A stretch of 64,000 bases of DNA from Halobellus captivus (GTDB lineage Archaea; Halobacteriota; Halobacteria; Halobacteriales; Haloferacaceae): positions 360,211 to 424,210 of the forward strand of contig NZ_VJXQ01000003.1 in assembly GCF_007655485.1 (NCBI RefSeq). Direction: 5' to 3'. Of the stretch, positions 17,610 through 26,973 are shown piece after piece. The position numbers and the translations under genes are program-made. The notes beneath the pieces are model-generated. The model saw only the letters and a program-made list of their open reading frames with translations. It had not been told where the DNA came from and did not search any database. The first letter of the stretch is position 1. Each line of letters starts with the position of its first letter.

Positions 17610-17932
17610 GCCAGGAGATCGCCGTCGTCGGCAGTCCCGACTTCACGACCGGGTTCCGCCTCGCGGGCGTCCGGAAGTTCGAGACCGTCGCCGACGAGGA
17701 GAAGGACGAACAGCTCGATGAGGCCGTTACGGAGGTGCTCGAGGACGAGAACGTCGGCATCGTGGTGATGCACGACGACGACCTCGATCACCTCTCCCGA
17801 TCGGTCCGCAACGACGTCGAGACCAGCATCGAACCGACGCTGGTGACCCTCGGCGGCGGCGCGGGTGCGGGCGGCCTCCGAGACCAGATCAAGCGAGCCA
17901 TCGGTATCGACCTGATGGAGGAGGACAATTAA
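17606..17932 (+). CDS. atpF: A-type ATP synthase subunit F
   Basis: 108 residues, small alpha/beta subunit of the central shaft (IAVVGSPDFTTGFRLAGV). Overlaps atpC by four bases and is separated by three bases from atpA. Confidence 0.93.
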   Translation: MSQEIAVVGSPDFTTGFRLAGVRKFETVADEEKDEQLDEAVTEVLEDENVGIVVMHDDDLDHLSRSVRNDVETSIEPTLVTLGGGAGAGGLRDQIKRAIGIDLMEEDN

Positions 17933-17935
17933 TAT

Positions 17936-19705
17936 ATGAGCCAGACAGCACAATCCGTCCGCGAGGACGGTGTCATCGCGAGCGTGAGTGGTCCCGTCGT
18001 GGTCGCCCGCGATCTCGACGCCCGAATGAACGACGTCGTCTACGTGGGCGACGAGGGTCTGATGGGCGAAGTCATCGAGATCGAAGGCGATACGACGACG
18101 ATCCAAGTGTACGAAGAGACCTCGGGGATCGCCCCCGGCGAGCCCGTCGAGAACACCGGCGAACCGCTGAGCGTCGACCTCGGTCCGGGCCTTCTCGACA
18201 CCATCTACGACGGCGTCCAGCGTCCACTGGACGTCCTCGAAGACAAGATGGGGAGCCCCTACCTCGACCGCGGCGTCGACGCGCCGGGGATCGAACTCGA
18301 CACGGAGTGGGAGTTCGAACCCACCGTGGAGGAGGGCGACGAAGTCGGCCGCGGCGACGAGGTCGGCATCGTCGAGGAGACAGTCACCATCGACCACAAG
18401 GTGATGGTCCCGCCGGACGCCCTCGACGAGGGCGAGACGGCGGAGATCGTCTCCGTCGAGTCGGGATCGTTCACCGTCGAGGAGACGGTCGCCGAACTCG
18501 ACAACGGCGTCGAGATCCAGATGCGACAGGAGTGGCCGGTCCGCGAGGCCCGCCCGACCGTCGAGAAGAAGACCCCGCGAACGCCGCTCGTCTCCGGACA
18601 GCGGATTCTCGACGGCCTGTTCCCGATCGCGAAGGGCGGGACGGCCGCGATTCCGGGGCCGTTCGGCTCCGGGAAGACGGTCACCCAGCACCAGCTCGCG
18701 AAGTACGCCGACGCCGACATCATCATCTACGTCGGCTGCGGCGAGCGCGGTAACGAGATGACCGAGGTCATCGACGACTTCCCGGAGCTCGAGGACCCCT
18801 CGACCGGGAACCCGCTGATGGCCCGGACGTCGCTTATCGCGAACACGTCGAACATGCCCGTCGCCGCGCGCGAATCGTGCGTCTACACGGGGATCACCAT
18901 CGCGGAGTTCTACCGCGATATGGGCTACGACGTCGCGCTGATGGCCGACTCCACCTCGCGGTGGGCCGAGGCGATGCGCGAGATCTCCTCCCGACTTGAG
19001 GAGATGCCCGGCGAGGAGGGCTACCCCGCTTACCTCGCGGCGCGTCTCTCGCAGTTCTACGAGCGCGCGGGTTACTTCGAGAACGTCAACGGCACCGAGG
19101 GATCGGTCTCGGCTATCGGCGCGGTGTCGCCGCCCGGCGGCGACTTCTCCGAGCCGGTCACCCAGAACACGCTGCGTATCGTGAAGACGTTCTGGGCGCT
19201 CGACGCCGACCTCGCGGAGCGTCGGCACTTCCCCTCGATCAACTGGAACGAGTCGTATTCCCTTTACAAGGATCAGCTCGATCCCTGGTTCGAGTCGGAA
19301 GTCTCCGACGACTGGGCCGAGAAGCGCCAGTGGGCCGTCGACATCCTCGACGAGGAGGCCGAGCTACAGGAGATCGTTCAGCTCGTCGGCAAGGACGCGC
19401 TGCCGGAGGATCAGCAGTTGACGCTCGAAGTCGCGCGCTACCTGCGCGAGGCGTACCTCCAGCAGAACGCGTTCCACCCGGTCGACACCTACTGTCCGCC
19501 GGAGAAGACGTACCTGATGTTGACGACGATCGAGACGTTCCACGACGAGGCGTTCGACGCGCTCGAAGCGGGCGTTCCGATCGAGGAGATTGTCGACACC
19601 GACTCCGCGCCGCAGATCAACCGGATCGGCGTCCAAGAGGACTACGTGGAGTACGTCGACGAACTCAAATCGGAGATCACAGAAGAGCTCCGGAGTCTCT
19701 ACTAA
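17936..19705 (+). CDS. atpA: A-type ATP synthase catalytic subunit A
   Basis: 589 residues. The P-loop GPFGSGKT and the following GCGERGNEM motif mark the catalytic subunit; the non-homologous insert of A-type subunits is present between the N-terminal barrel and the P-loop. Forms the alternating hexamer with subunit B. Length matches other haloarchaeal AtpA and no intein is seen. Confidence 0.96.
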   Translation: MSQTAQSVREDGVIASVSGPVVVARDLDARMNDVVYVGDEGLMGEVIEIEGDTTTIQVYEETSGIAPGEPVENTGEPLSVDLGPGLLDTIYDGVQRPLDVLEDKMGSPYLDRGVDAPGIELDTEWEFEPTVEEGDEVGRGDEVGIVEETVTIDHKVMVPPDALDEGETAEIVSVESGSFTVEETVAELDNGVEIQMRQEWPVREARPTVEKKTPRTPLVSGQRILDGLFPIAKGGTAAIPGPFGSGKTVTQHQLAKYADADIIIYVGCGERGNEMTEVIDDFPELEDPSTGNPLMARTSLIANTSNMPVAARESCVYTGITIAEFYRDMGYDVALMADSTSRWAEAMREISSRLEEMPGEEGYPAYLAARLSQFYERAGYFENVNGTEGSVSAIGAVSPPGGDFSEPVTQNTLRIVKTFWALDADLAERRHFPSINWNESYSLYKDQLDPWFESEVSDDWAEKRQWAVDILDEEAELQEIVQLVGKDALPEDQQLTLEVARYLREAYLQQNAFHPVDTYCPPEKTYLMLTTIETFHDEAFDALEAGVPIEEIVDTDSAPQINRIGVQEDYVEYVDELKSEITEELRSLY

Positions 19706-19707
19706 CA

Positions 19708-21135
19708 ATGAAAGAGTACCAAACAATCACCGAGATCAGCGGTCCGCTGGTGTTCGCCGAGGTCGACGAGGCGATCGGGTACGACGAGATCGTCGAGATC
19801 GAGACGGCCCAAGGCGAGACCCTGCGCGGTCAGGTGCTCGAGTCCTCGGACGGCGTCGTCGCCATCCAGGTCTTCGAGGGCACCAGTGGTATCGACCAGC
19901 ACGCATCGGTTCGCTTCCTTGGCGAGACGATGAAGATGCCCGTCACCGAGGATCTGCTCGGACGGGTCCTCGACGGATCCGGTCGACCGATCGACGGCGG
20001 ACCGGACATCGTCCCCGAGGAGCGACAGGACATCGTCGGCGCGGCGATCAACCCCTACTCCCGGGAGTACCCCGAGGAGTTCATCGAGACGGGCGTCTCC
20101 GCCATCGACGGGATGAACACCCTGGTTCGCGGCCAGAAGCTCCCGATCTTCTCCAGTTCGGGCCAGCCGCACAGCGAACTGGCGATGCAGATCGCCCGAC
20201 AGGCGAGCGTTCCCGAAGAGGAAGACGGAGAGGGCGAAGGCTCCGAGTTCGCCGTCATCTTCGGCGCGATGGGGATTACCGCCGAAGAGGCCAACGAGTT
20301 CATGGAGGACTTCGAGCGCACCGGCGCGCTGGAGCGCTCCGTCGTCTTCATGAATCTCGCGGACGACCCCGCCGTCGAGCGGACGGTCACCCCGCGGATG
20401 GTCCTGACGACGGCCGAGTACCTCGCCTTCGAGAAGGACTACCACGTGCTCGTCATCCTGACGGATATGACCAACTACTGCGAGGCGCTCCGTGAGATCG
20501 GTGCCGCCCGCGAGGAGGTCCCGGGTCGTCGTGGCTACCCCGGATACATGTACACCGACCTGGCGCAGCTGTACGAGCGCGCTGGCCGTATCCAGGGACG
20601 TGAGGGCTCGGTCACGCAGATTCCGATCCTCACGATGCCCGGCGACGACGACACCCATCCGATCCCGGACCTGACCGGCTACATCACCGAGGGACAGATC
20701 TACGTCGACCCCGACCTCAACAGTCAGGGGCTGCAGCCCCCGGTGAACGTGCTTCCGAGCCTGTCGCGCCTGATGGACGACGGCATCGGCGAGGGCCTCA
20801 CTCGCGAGGACCACGCCGACGTCTCCGATCAGATGTACGCGGCGTACGCGGAGGGTGAGGACCTGCGCGACCTCGTGAACATCGTCGGTCGCGAGGCGCT
20901 CTCGGAGCGCGACAACAAGTACCTCGACTTCGCCGACCGGTTCGAAGCGGAGTTCATCGACCAGGGATTCGAGACGAACCGAGCGTTAGAGGAGACGCTC
21001 GACATCGGTTGGGAGCTCCTCTCGATGCTGCCGAAAGAGGAACTCAACCGCGTCGACGAGGAGTTCATCGAGACGTACTACCACGAGGACGCGAGCGACG
21101 CCGACAACACGGAAGCCGAAGCGACGGCCGACTGA
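19708..21135 (+). CDS. atpB: A-type ATP synthase regulatory subunit B
   Basis: 475 residues from ATG 19708, two bases after the atpA stop; longer upstream readings overlap atpA and are rejected. The P-loop is degenerate ([14 protein letters not shown]), as expected for the non-catalytic nucleotide-binding subunit. The C-terminus is acidic. In most haloarchaea atpD follows closely; here crtY and blh intervene. Confidence 0.95.
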   Translation: MKEYQTITEISGPLVFAEVDEAIGYDEIVEIETAQGETLRGQVLESSDGVVAIQVFEGTSGIDQHASVRFLGETMKMPVTEDLLGRVLDGSGRPIDGGPDIVPEERQDIVGAAINPYSREYPEEFIETGVSAIDGMNTLVRGQKLPIFSSSGQPHSELAMQIARQASVPEEEDGEGEGSEFAVIFGAMGITAEEANEFMEDFERTGALERSVVFMNLADDPAVERTVTPRMVLTTAEYLAFEKDYHVLVILTDMTNYCEALREIGAAREEVPGRRGYPGYMYTDLAQLYERAGRIQGREGSVTQIPILTMPGDDDTHPIPDLTGYITEGQIYVDPDLNSQGLQPPVNVLPSLSRLMDDGIGEGLTREDHADVSDQMYAAYAEGEDLRDLVNIVGREALSERDNKYLDFADRFEAEFIDQGFETNRALEETLDIGWELLSMLPKEELNRVDEEFIETYYHEDASDADNTEAEATAD

Positions 21136-21238
21136 TCGGCGTTCGAGCGACGCCCCTCACCGTGGACAGACACTATTTTCGCACCCGGCAACGCTTCGGT
21201 AGTGCGGCGGCTGTGCGTCCGACGGGAGCGGAGGCGAG

Positions 21239-22069
21239 ATGAGTACCGGGTTCACCTACCTCCAGTTTCACCTCGTCTTTCTGGTTCCGGTTGTGGCGAC
21301 ACTGGTCGCGCTCGACGTCTGGCGTCGGTCGCGATCCGATGAAGCGGGATACGCCGCGGGCGGCCCGAACGCGTGGCGGAACTACTGGGCGGGCCTCGCT
21401 CTCGTCACCGTCGTCGCGCTGGCGTACACGACGCCGTGGGACAACTCTCTGGTCGCCCGTGGCGTCTGGTGGTACGGCGACGGAGTCGTGTTCGCGACCG
21501 TCGGGTACGCGCCCGTCGAGGAGTACCTCTTCATTCTGATTCAGCCTGTGCTGACGGGGCTGTGGCTCGCACAACTCACATTCTCGGATCGGTGGCCGGT
21601 GGCTGATCATCCGCGCGGGAGTCGGTTCGGTGCGCTGGCGCTCGCCATCGGAATCGGTCTGTTCGGCTGGCGCTGGCTCGGGACCGACGCAACCGTCTAC
21701 CTCGGTTCGATCGCCGTGTGGGCCGCGCCGGTGTTGGCGCTCCAGTGGGTCGTCGGGGCACCGCAACTGTGGGCGCGTCGCCGCGTCGTCGCGCTGGGGA
21801 CGCTGCCGCCGACGCTGTATCTGTGTGTGGCTGATCGGATCGCGATCGAACACGGCGTTTGGATCCTCTCGTCGCAGTACACTACGGGGTTCACGCTCGG
21901 CGGCCTTCCGATCGAGGAGGGCGCGTTCTTTCTCCTGACAAACCTGTTCGTCGTGCAGGGACTCGTACTCTATCGACTGGTGACGCGGCGTCGGGCGCGC
22001 GGAGATGAATTGGACCGGCAAACGGGACGTGCCGAAAGCAAACGATCGGCGGTGGGTGGAGATCGATGA
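21239..22069 (+). CDS. crtY: Lycopene beta-cyclase, CrtYc/CrtYd-type fused membrane enzyme
   Basis: 276 residues with about seven hydrophobic helices. The two conserved PxEE motifs of the heterodimeric-type lycopene cyclases are present, one per half: PVEEYLFIL and PIEEGAFFLLTN, showing the fused c+d form. It closes the rings of lycopene to give beta-carotene. A GGAGG ribosome-binding site lies four bases before the ATG. It overlaps the following blh gene by four bases, so the two steps of retinal synthesis are coupled. It lies 103 bases after atpB. Confidence 0.9.
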   Translation: MSTGFTYLQFHLVFLVPVVATLVALDVWRRSRSDEAGYAAGGPNAWRNYWAGLALVTVVALAYTTPWDNSLVARGVWWYGDGVVFATVGYAPVEEYLFILIQPVLTGLWLAQLTFSDRWPVADHPRGSRFGALALAIGIGLFGWRWLGTDATVYLGSIAVWAAPVLALQWVVGAPQLWARRRVVALGTLPPTLYLCVADRIAIEHGVWILSSQYTTGFTLGGLPIEEGAFFLLTNLFVVQGLVLYRLVTRRRARGDELDRQTGRAESKRSAVGGDR

Positions 22070-23301
22070 ACGGGTCGAACGGATCGAACAGGCCGAGTGC
22101 GCCGAACGCGCCAGACGCGGGTGCTTCTGGCGCGCGCGAATCTACTCCCGGCCAGCGTGGCGAGATCGACGCGACCGACACGACCGAATCGATCGACACG
22201 ACGCTGATGGACACGATCGGCCTCCGCCCGTCGTGGCTCGTCGTGGGCGGTCTCACGCTGGTCTGGGTGGGCCTCGGGATCGGAGGGTTCTCGGCGCTTC
22301 CGAGATGGCTCTTATACGGCCCCTTAGCCGTGAGTCTGGTCGCAGTCGGGTTGCCGCACGGGGCGGTCGACCACGTGGCACCGGCGCGGGCCGCCGGTCA
22401 GTGTCCCGGGGGACGGTGGCTCCTCGCCGTCGGCGTCGTCTACCTCGTTCTCGGGGTCGTCTACGGGGCGCTCTGGTTCGCCGTCCCGACCGCGGCGGCC
22501 ACGGCGTTCATCGCGCTCACGTGGTTCCATTGGGGGCAGGGAGATCTCTACGCGCTCGATGCGTTGGGGGCTCGATACCTCGATGGACGGGAGGTTCGGA
22601 TCGGCACGCTGGCCGTTCGCGGCGGTCTTCCGATGGTGGTGCCGCTCCTCGGATATCCCGGCCAGTACCGCGCGGTCGTCGACTCGTGGGTGGAATTGTT
22701 CGGATCGTCTCTCGACGCCGCATGGCTCGTGTCGCCGACGACCCGCGGGGTCTTGGGCGGCGGGTTCGCGCTCTTGACAATCGCCACGCTGTTTGCCGGA
22801 TGGCGGCGCGTTGGCCGATGCGGTGTTACCGGGGACGGCAGCGACGTCGTCGTCGTCGACAGCGGCGACGAGGGCGACGTCGACGACCGCGTCTGGATAC
22901 TCGACGCCGCGGAGACGGTCCTCCTGTGGGCGTTCTTTCTCGTCGTCCCTCCGATTTTCGCCGTCGGCGCGTACTTCTGCGTGTGGCACTCGCTGCGGCA
23001 CATCGCTCGGTTGGTCGCGATCGATCCGACAGCCCGGACGGCCTTCGTCGATCGCGGCCCCGCCGCCGCCCTGGTTCGGACGGGTCGGGACGCGCTCCCG
23101 CTGACGGTTGTCGCGCTCGCGCTGTTGGTCGGGATCGGCGTCGTGGGCGGCGTCGAGTTGGGGACGCGGTCGGGGAGGCAGTCGGCGGCCGCGTTGTATC
23201 TGGTATTCGTCTCCGTGCTCACGCTCCCGCACGTCGCGATCGTCACGTGGATGGACCGGGCGGAGAGCGCCGGTCTGGCCCGTCTCGTCGACGAACAGTA
23301 A
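22066..23301 (+). CDS. blh: Brp/Blh-family beta-carotene 15,15'-dioxygenase
   Basis: 411 residues. A low-complexity leader of about 45 residues precedes a multi-helix membrane domain with the conserved histidines of the family: GLPHGAVDH, TWFHWGQGD, FCVWHSLRH and TLPHVAIV. The enzyme cleaves beta-carotene to retinal, the chromophore of bacterio-, halo- and sensory rhodopsins. An acidic cytoplasmic-type loop around VVVDSGDEGDVDD is probably lineage-specific. No rhodopsin gene is in this window, so the user of the retinal lies elsewhere. Confidence 0.9.
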   Translation: MNGSNGSNRPSAPNAPDAGASGARESTPGQRGEIDATDTTESIDTTLMDTIGLRPSWLVVGGLTLVWVGLGIGGFSALPRWLLYGPLAVSLVAVGLPHGAVDHVAPARAAGQCPGGRWLLAVGVVYLVLGVVYGALWFAVPTAAATAFIALTWFHWGQGDLYALDALGARYLDGREVRIGTLAVRGGLPMVVPLLGYPGQYRAVVDSWVELFGSSLDAAWLVSPTTRGVLGGGFALLTIATLFAGWRRVGRCGVTGDGSDVVVVDSGDEGDVDDRVWILDAAETVLLWAFFLVVPPIFAVGAYFCVWHSLRHIARLVAIDPTARTAFVDRGPAAALVRTGRDALPLTVVALALLVGIGVVGGVELGTRSGRQSAAALYLVFVSVLTLPHVAIVTWMDRAESAGLARLVDEQ

Positions 23302-23337
23302 AAGGTTAACAGGCTCGGTTCTCTACTTTCCTATAAG

Positions 23338-24021
23338 ATGGCCAAAGACGTCAAACCGACCCGCAAAAACCTGATGGCGATCGAGGATCGCATCGAACTC
23401 TCCGAACGGGGTCACGACACGCTCGAACAGAAGCGTGACGGCCTCATTATGGAGTTTATGGACATTCTGGACCAGGCCCAGGACGTCCGATCCGAGCTGG
23501 ACGGGAACTACGAAACCGCCCAGGAGAAGATCAATATGGCGCGGGCGATGGAGGGCGACGTCGCCGTTCGCGGTGCCGCCGCGGCGCTGAAAGAGCACCC
23601 CGAGATCACGACTCAGTCGAAGAACATTATGGGCGTCGTCGTCCCGCAGATCGAGTCCTCGCGCGTGAGAAAGAGCCTCGACCAGCGCGGCTACGGCCTG
23701 CTCGGTTCCTCGGCGCGGATCGACGAGGCGGCGGACGCCTACGAGGAGCTCTTAGAGACGATCATCCTCGCCGCGGAGGTCGAGACCGCGATGAAGAAGA
23801 TGCTCACGGAGATCGAGACGACCAAGCGGCGCGTCAACGCCCTGGAGTTCAAGCTGCTGCCCGAACTGCACGAGAACAAGGAGTACATCGAGCAGAAGCT
23901 CGAAGAGCAGGAGCGCGAGGAGATCTTCCGACTCAAGAAGATCAAGAACAAGAAAGAGGAAGAAGAGCGCGCCGAGGCGGAAGCCGAGGAAGCGGCCGCC
24001 GCGGCCCCGGCCGACGACTAA
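23338..24021 (+). CDS. atpD: A-type ATP synthase subunit D
   Basis: 227 residues. Long antiparallel coiled coil of the central rotor shaft ([15 protein letters not shown] at the start; [12 protein letters not shown] near the C-terminal helix), ending in a Lys/Glu-rich then Ala-rich tail. It starts 36 bases after blh; a TATA-like gtaaaagg at about 23298-23306 overlaps the blh stop, so atpD could also be made from its own short-leader transcript. Confidence 0.94.
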   Translation: MAKDVKPTRKNLMAIEDRIELSERGHDTLEQKRDGLIMEFMDILDQAQDVRSELDGNYETAQEKINMARAMEGDVAVRGAAAALKEHPEITTQSKNIMGVVVPQIESSRVRKSLDQRGYGLLGSSARIDEAADAYEELLETIILAAEVETAMKKMLTEIETTKRRVNALEFKLLPELHENKEYIEQKLEEQEREEIFRLKKIKNKKEEEERAEAEAEEAAAAAPADD

Positions 24022-24160
24022 CGGGACTGTCCCGCTTCGATTCGGTGATCGCCTCGTTCGTGACGACCCTTCGGCCACCGGTTTTCGCATCCGCGTGAAG
24101 AAGAGCCCGAGCGACCGCTCGACGCGAGGATCGCTGCCACGCCGCCGTCAGATGATAAGT

Positions 24161-24170
24161 CTTAATTAGA
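24161..24170 (+). promoter_or_regulatory. TATA element of tRNA-Asp
   Basis: cttaattaga lies 28-37 bases before the tRNA 5' end, a normal archaeal promoter spacing. Confidence 0.5.
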
Positions 24171-24197
24171 CAACCGGGCTACGAGGAGATGGAGCAA

Positions 24198-24270
24198 GCC
24201 CGAGTGGTGTAGTGGCCCATCATACGACCCTGTCACGGTCGTGACGCGGGTTCAAATCCCGCCTCGGGCG
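24198..24270 (+). tRNA. tRNA-Asp (GTC anticodon)
   Basis: 73 nt. The acceptor stem pairs GCCCGAG (24198-24204) with CTCGGGC (24263-24269), discriminator G at 24270. The anticodon stem CGACC/GGTCG encloses the loop CTGTCAC with anticodon GTC. The T arm is GCGGG-TTCAAAT-CCCGC. No CCA is encoded and there is no intron. Confidence 0.96.
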
Positions 24271-24340
24271 CTTTGATTTCACAACGTCCAGCGAGGCGTC
24301 TTGTCGCCGATCGATACCGTTGAAATCTAACGCCAGTTAC

Positions 24341-24424
24341 GCGGGATTTGAACACCAGCAGTCGCACGCCCGCGCGGCGAACGCAGTGAGCGAGCAGGAA
24401 CGTCTGTGCAGGATTCAAATCCCG
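24341..24424. repeat. Inverted partial copies of the tRNA-Asp T arm
   Basis: gcgggatttgaa at 24341-24352 is the exact reverse complement of the tRNA T-loop/stem (24251-24262), and ggattcaaatcccg at 24411-24424 is a direct partial copy. Between them lies a gcgaacgcagtgagcgagc segment resembling the one at 34818. The rest of 24271-24557 shows no gene. Confidence 0.6.
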
Positions 24425-24557
24425 TGACCATCTTCGTGCTCGATTCCTTCTGACATCGCGCGAAAGGTGAACTGCTCGGAAGCCCGCACCCAGTGATTCT
24501 GCTATCAGCTATCGCCTATCCAAACTCGGCCTATCCGAGTCACTTCCAAACACGACA

Positions 24558-24950
24558 CTACCAGAGCGCCGCAAGCCAAAAGCCGATTCCGACGCCCACG
24601 AGCGCCGCCGCAAGCGTCCCGATCGCGTCGACGGCGGCGAGTTCTGCCTGTCCCTCTGTGCCCGCCCGAACGACGTTGACCGCGAACGACGAGAAGGTCG
24701 TGAACGCGCCGCAGAAACCCGTCCCGACGAGTGCGAGCATCGCGTCCGCGGGCGCGGAGGCGACTAACGCGCCGAGCGCGACGCTCCCGAGGACGTTGAC
24801 CGCGAGCGTGCTCCGGCGGCCGCCACCGAGCGCCACGTCGACGGCGTAGCGACCGAGTGCGCCCAGAGAGCCGCCGACGCCGACGAGCAGCGCCATCGGG
24901 AACGCATCGAGCGCGGCGACTGGTTCGACGAAGCCGCTCGTCACGTCCAC
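24558..24950 (-). CDS. crcB2: CrcB/Fluc fluoride channel subunit 2
   Basis: 130 residues, four membrane helices. Family signatures are visible: GVGGSLGALGRY, STLAVNVLGS and GAFTTFSSFAVN. Exports fluoride as a dual-topology dimer; tandem genes usually encode an oppositely oriented heterodimer. Its start overlaps the partner gene by 10 bases. Confidence 0.9.
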   Translation of the reverse strand: MDVTSGFVEPVAALDAFPMALLVGVGGSLGALGRYAVDVALGGGRRSTLAVNVLGSVALGALVASAPADAMLALVGTGFCGAFTTFSSFAVNVVRAGTEGQAELAAVDAIGTLAAALVGVGIGFWLAALW

Positions 24951-25282
24951 CGCCTCCCGATCAGCAGTCCGAGGAACGCGGCCGTGAAGCCGAGCGCGTA
25001 GTTGGCGGCGACGTTGGCGAGACCGAACGTCAGTCCGAGCGAGGTCGTCTCGACGGCGAACGCGCTGTAGGTCGTGAACGACGAGAGCAGCCCGGTCATC
25101 AGGAAGAACCGAAGGCGGGTCGAGTCGACGGCCCGAACGGCGAGCGCCAGCGCGAAACTCCCGGCGACGTTGACGAGGAGGGTCCCGGTGGGACCGGTCG
25201 CAAGCGTCCCGACGAGATACCGCCCGGCGGCTCCGAGGAAGCCGCCGAGCGCGACGAGCACCGGGAGGAGTCGATCGCCCAT
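24941..25282 (-). CDS. crcB1: CrcB/Fluc fluoride channel subunit 1
   Basis: 113 residues, four helices, with GGFLGAAGRYLVG, GTLLVNVAGS and SSFTTYSAFAVE. Upstream partner of the other fluoride channel gene. No fluoride riboswitch is evident before it; the ATP-binding protein gene ends 21 bases upstream, suggesting one transcript. Confidence 0.9.
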   Translation of the reverse strand: MGDRLLPVLVALGGFLGAAGRYLVGTLATGPTGTLLVNVAGSFALALAVRAVDSTRLRFFLMTGLLSSFTTYSAFAVETTSLGLTFGLANVAANYALGFTAAFLGLLIGRRWT

Positions 25283-25303
25283 CGAGTCCCGTTTTTCGGG
25301 CGA

Positions 25304-26416
25304 CTACTCGTCAGTTTCGATGGCCCGCGCCGCCGTCGAGGCTCGCGGACTCGCCCCGCCGTGCGGGGTGTCTCGGGTCCGAACCGCGACCGTGCGGGTC
25401 GCCTCCGCTGTATCGTCGACGACGAGCGCCTCGCCCGGTGCGGTCGGCATCGACTCCGCGAGGTCTCCGTCGACGTAGGCGGGGTCCGCGGCGGCGAGCG
25501 CGCGGACGTCCGAACCGGCCGTGAGCCGGTGGACGATTCGGAGATCCGACTGGGAGACTGCGACTTCCGGGAGCGCGCTCGGGCGCTGCGTCGCGGTGAC
25601 GAGCGAGACACCGGGCGCGCGCCCGCGCGTGAGGATCGTTCGGAGCGGCTCGCTCGCGACGCCCCCGAAGAAGACGTGGGCCTCGTCGACGAACAGCCAC
25701 GGGAGCCGGTCGACCCTCGGCTCGGCCCCGCCGTCGTTGGCTGTCGATCGGCCGAGGCGCCCGTCGTACAACGCGGCGGCGACCCCCGCGGCGACGGCGT
25801 TCGACGGCGCGTCGTCGAGGCCGGAGCAGTCGAGAACCGTCGCCGCTCCGTCGGCGAGCGCCCGCGCGTCGAGCCCGGCGGGATCGAAGACGTTCCAGGA
25901 AGCGGCACGGCGGAGTCGGTTTCCCGCCGCGCGGCGGACGTCGGCCGCGGCGTCCGCGCTGGCGACGGCTTCGCGCATTTCGCCCATCGTCGTCGCCGCG
26001 CTCGCGGCGTGCCAGACCAGCGCGCCGACGGGGCGATCCGGATCGGTGCCGACGAGCGCGGGCCAGCTCGCCGGTGGAATCGCGTCCGCGCGGATCGTCG
26101 GTTCGTCGACCACCTGCGCCGGGACCGAACCGCTCCCGCTATCGTCAGCGAGGCCACCGAAGACGCCCATCGGATCGATCACGACGGGAGCGACGCCGGG
26201 CGTCCGCGCCGCCGCCTCCGCGAGCACGCCGAGCGTGTAGGACTTTCCGTACCCCCGCTTGCCGACGACGAGCGCGGCGTGCGGGCGGTCGAAGTCGATG
26301 GCGACGGGCGCGCCGCGGCTTCCGTCGCGGGCGCGGTGGTGACCGAACGAACCGGCGAACCGCGGCGTCGGGGATGCGTCGCCGTCGTCCCCTCGACCGA
26401 GAACTTCCGTGTGCAT
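25304..26416 (-). CDS. HerA/DUF87-like ATP-binding protein
   Basis: 370 residues. Walker A is VVGKRGYGKSYTLG (about 50-63) and Walker B LPWLFVDEAHVFF; an RGRAPGVSLVTATQRP segment is typical of HerA/FtsK-like ATPases. These are pumps or translocases, but stand-alone haloarchaeal forms are uncharacterised, and there is no NurA partner here, so a role in DNA end resection is not supported. The protein is short for full HerA (about 500-600), lacking the N-terminal barrel. Confidence 0.75.
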   Translation of the reverse strand: MHTEVLGRGDDGDASPTPRFAGSFGHHRARDGSRGAPVAIDFDRPHAALVVGKRGYGKSYTLGVLAEAAARTPGVAPVVIDPMGVFGGLADDSGSGSVPAQVVDEPTIRADAIPPASWPALVGTDPDRPVGALVWHAASAATTMGEMREAVASADAAADVRRAAGNRLRRAASWNVFDPAGLDARALADGAATVLDCSGLDDAPSNAVAAGVAAALYDGRLGRSTANDGGAEPRVDRLPWLFVDEAHVFFGGVASEPLRTILTRGRAPGVSLVTATQRPSALPEVAVSQSDLRIVHRLTAGSDVRALAAADPAYVDGDLAESMPTAPGEALVVDDTAEATRTVAVRTRDTPHGGASPRASTAARAIETDE

Positions 26417-26461
26417 CGGCGAGAGTGGCTCCGCGATCGGACTTGAATCCCCGGACGAGCG

Positions 26462-26469
26462 TTTATATA
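26462..26469 (+). promoter_or_regulatory. TATA box of the DUF7382-like gene
   Basis: TTTATATA lies 23-30 bases before the ATG at 26492, so transcription should start at or next to the start codon and give a leaderless mRNA. Confidence 0.6.
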
Positions 26470-26491
26470 CGGAGACGGGACCACGAGCGGT

Positions 26492-26944
26492 ATGTTCGAC
26501 GAACTCCGACGGTTCGCCGGGGACGACCGCGCTATCGAGGGACTGCCGATCAGACTCGTCATCGCCCTCGTGGTGGGCGTCGCCACGATGAGCGTGATGT
26601 TGAATATGTTGTCAGGGGTACAGGGGCTCGCCGTCTCCGAACTCGACGTTCGCCCGACGCCGGACGTCGTCGAACCCGGCGAGCAGGAGCTGGAACTCCT
26701 CGTCGTCGACGACGACGGCGACGGCGTCGAGGGCGCGACGGTGGTCGTCAAAGACGGCAGCGCCGACATCGACGGGGTCGCGACGGCGAAATCTGACGCC
26801 AACGGGATCGCGAGCGTCACGGTCGATCCGGACACGCGGGCGAACCAGGAGACCGGAACGCTCGTCGTCGACGTGAAGCCGCCCTCGGGGAGCCAGTACG
26901 TCGACCGACGGGCGAACACGGAGATTCTGGTGGTCGAGAAGTGA
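26492..26944 (+). CDS. Single-pass membrane protein with Ig-like extracellular domain (DUF7382-like)
   Basis: 150 residues. A short charged cytoplasmic N-terminus is followed by one hydrophobic helix (about 18-45) and a beta-sandwich of the carboxypeptidase-regulatory/Ig-like kind (VDDDGDGVEGATVVVKDG...DANGIASVTVDPDT). Probably displayed outside the cell. Related proteins sit near pilus or archaellum genes in haloarchaea; that is not seen here. Name tentative. Confidence 0.65.
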   Translation: MFDELRRFAGDDRAIEGLPIRLVIALVVGVATMSVMLNMLSGVQGLAVSELDVRPTPDVVEPGEQELELLVVDDDGDGVEGATVVVKDGSADIDGVATAKSDANGIASVTVDPDTRANQETGTLVVDVKPPSGSQYVDRRANTEILVVEK

Positions 26945-26973
26945 TCCGCGGGGCCGTAGCGGCGTGACGCTGC

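Noticed and set aside
24233..24418. Minus-strand frame with a GFEP-type end
   Set aside because: It is the translated T arm of tRNA-Asp, a familiar artefact.
25304..26416. HerA-NurA DNA-end resection module
   Set aside because: No NurA gene is adjacent and the N-terminal HerA barrel is lacking; only a HerA-like ATPase can be claimed.
24857..26446. 529-codon plus-strand frame over the fluoride channel and HerA-like genes
   Set aside because: Arg/Glu-rich antisense artefact; the minus-strand genes have recognisable motifs.
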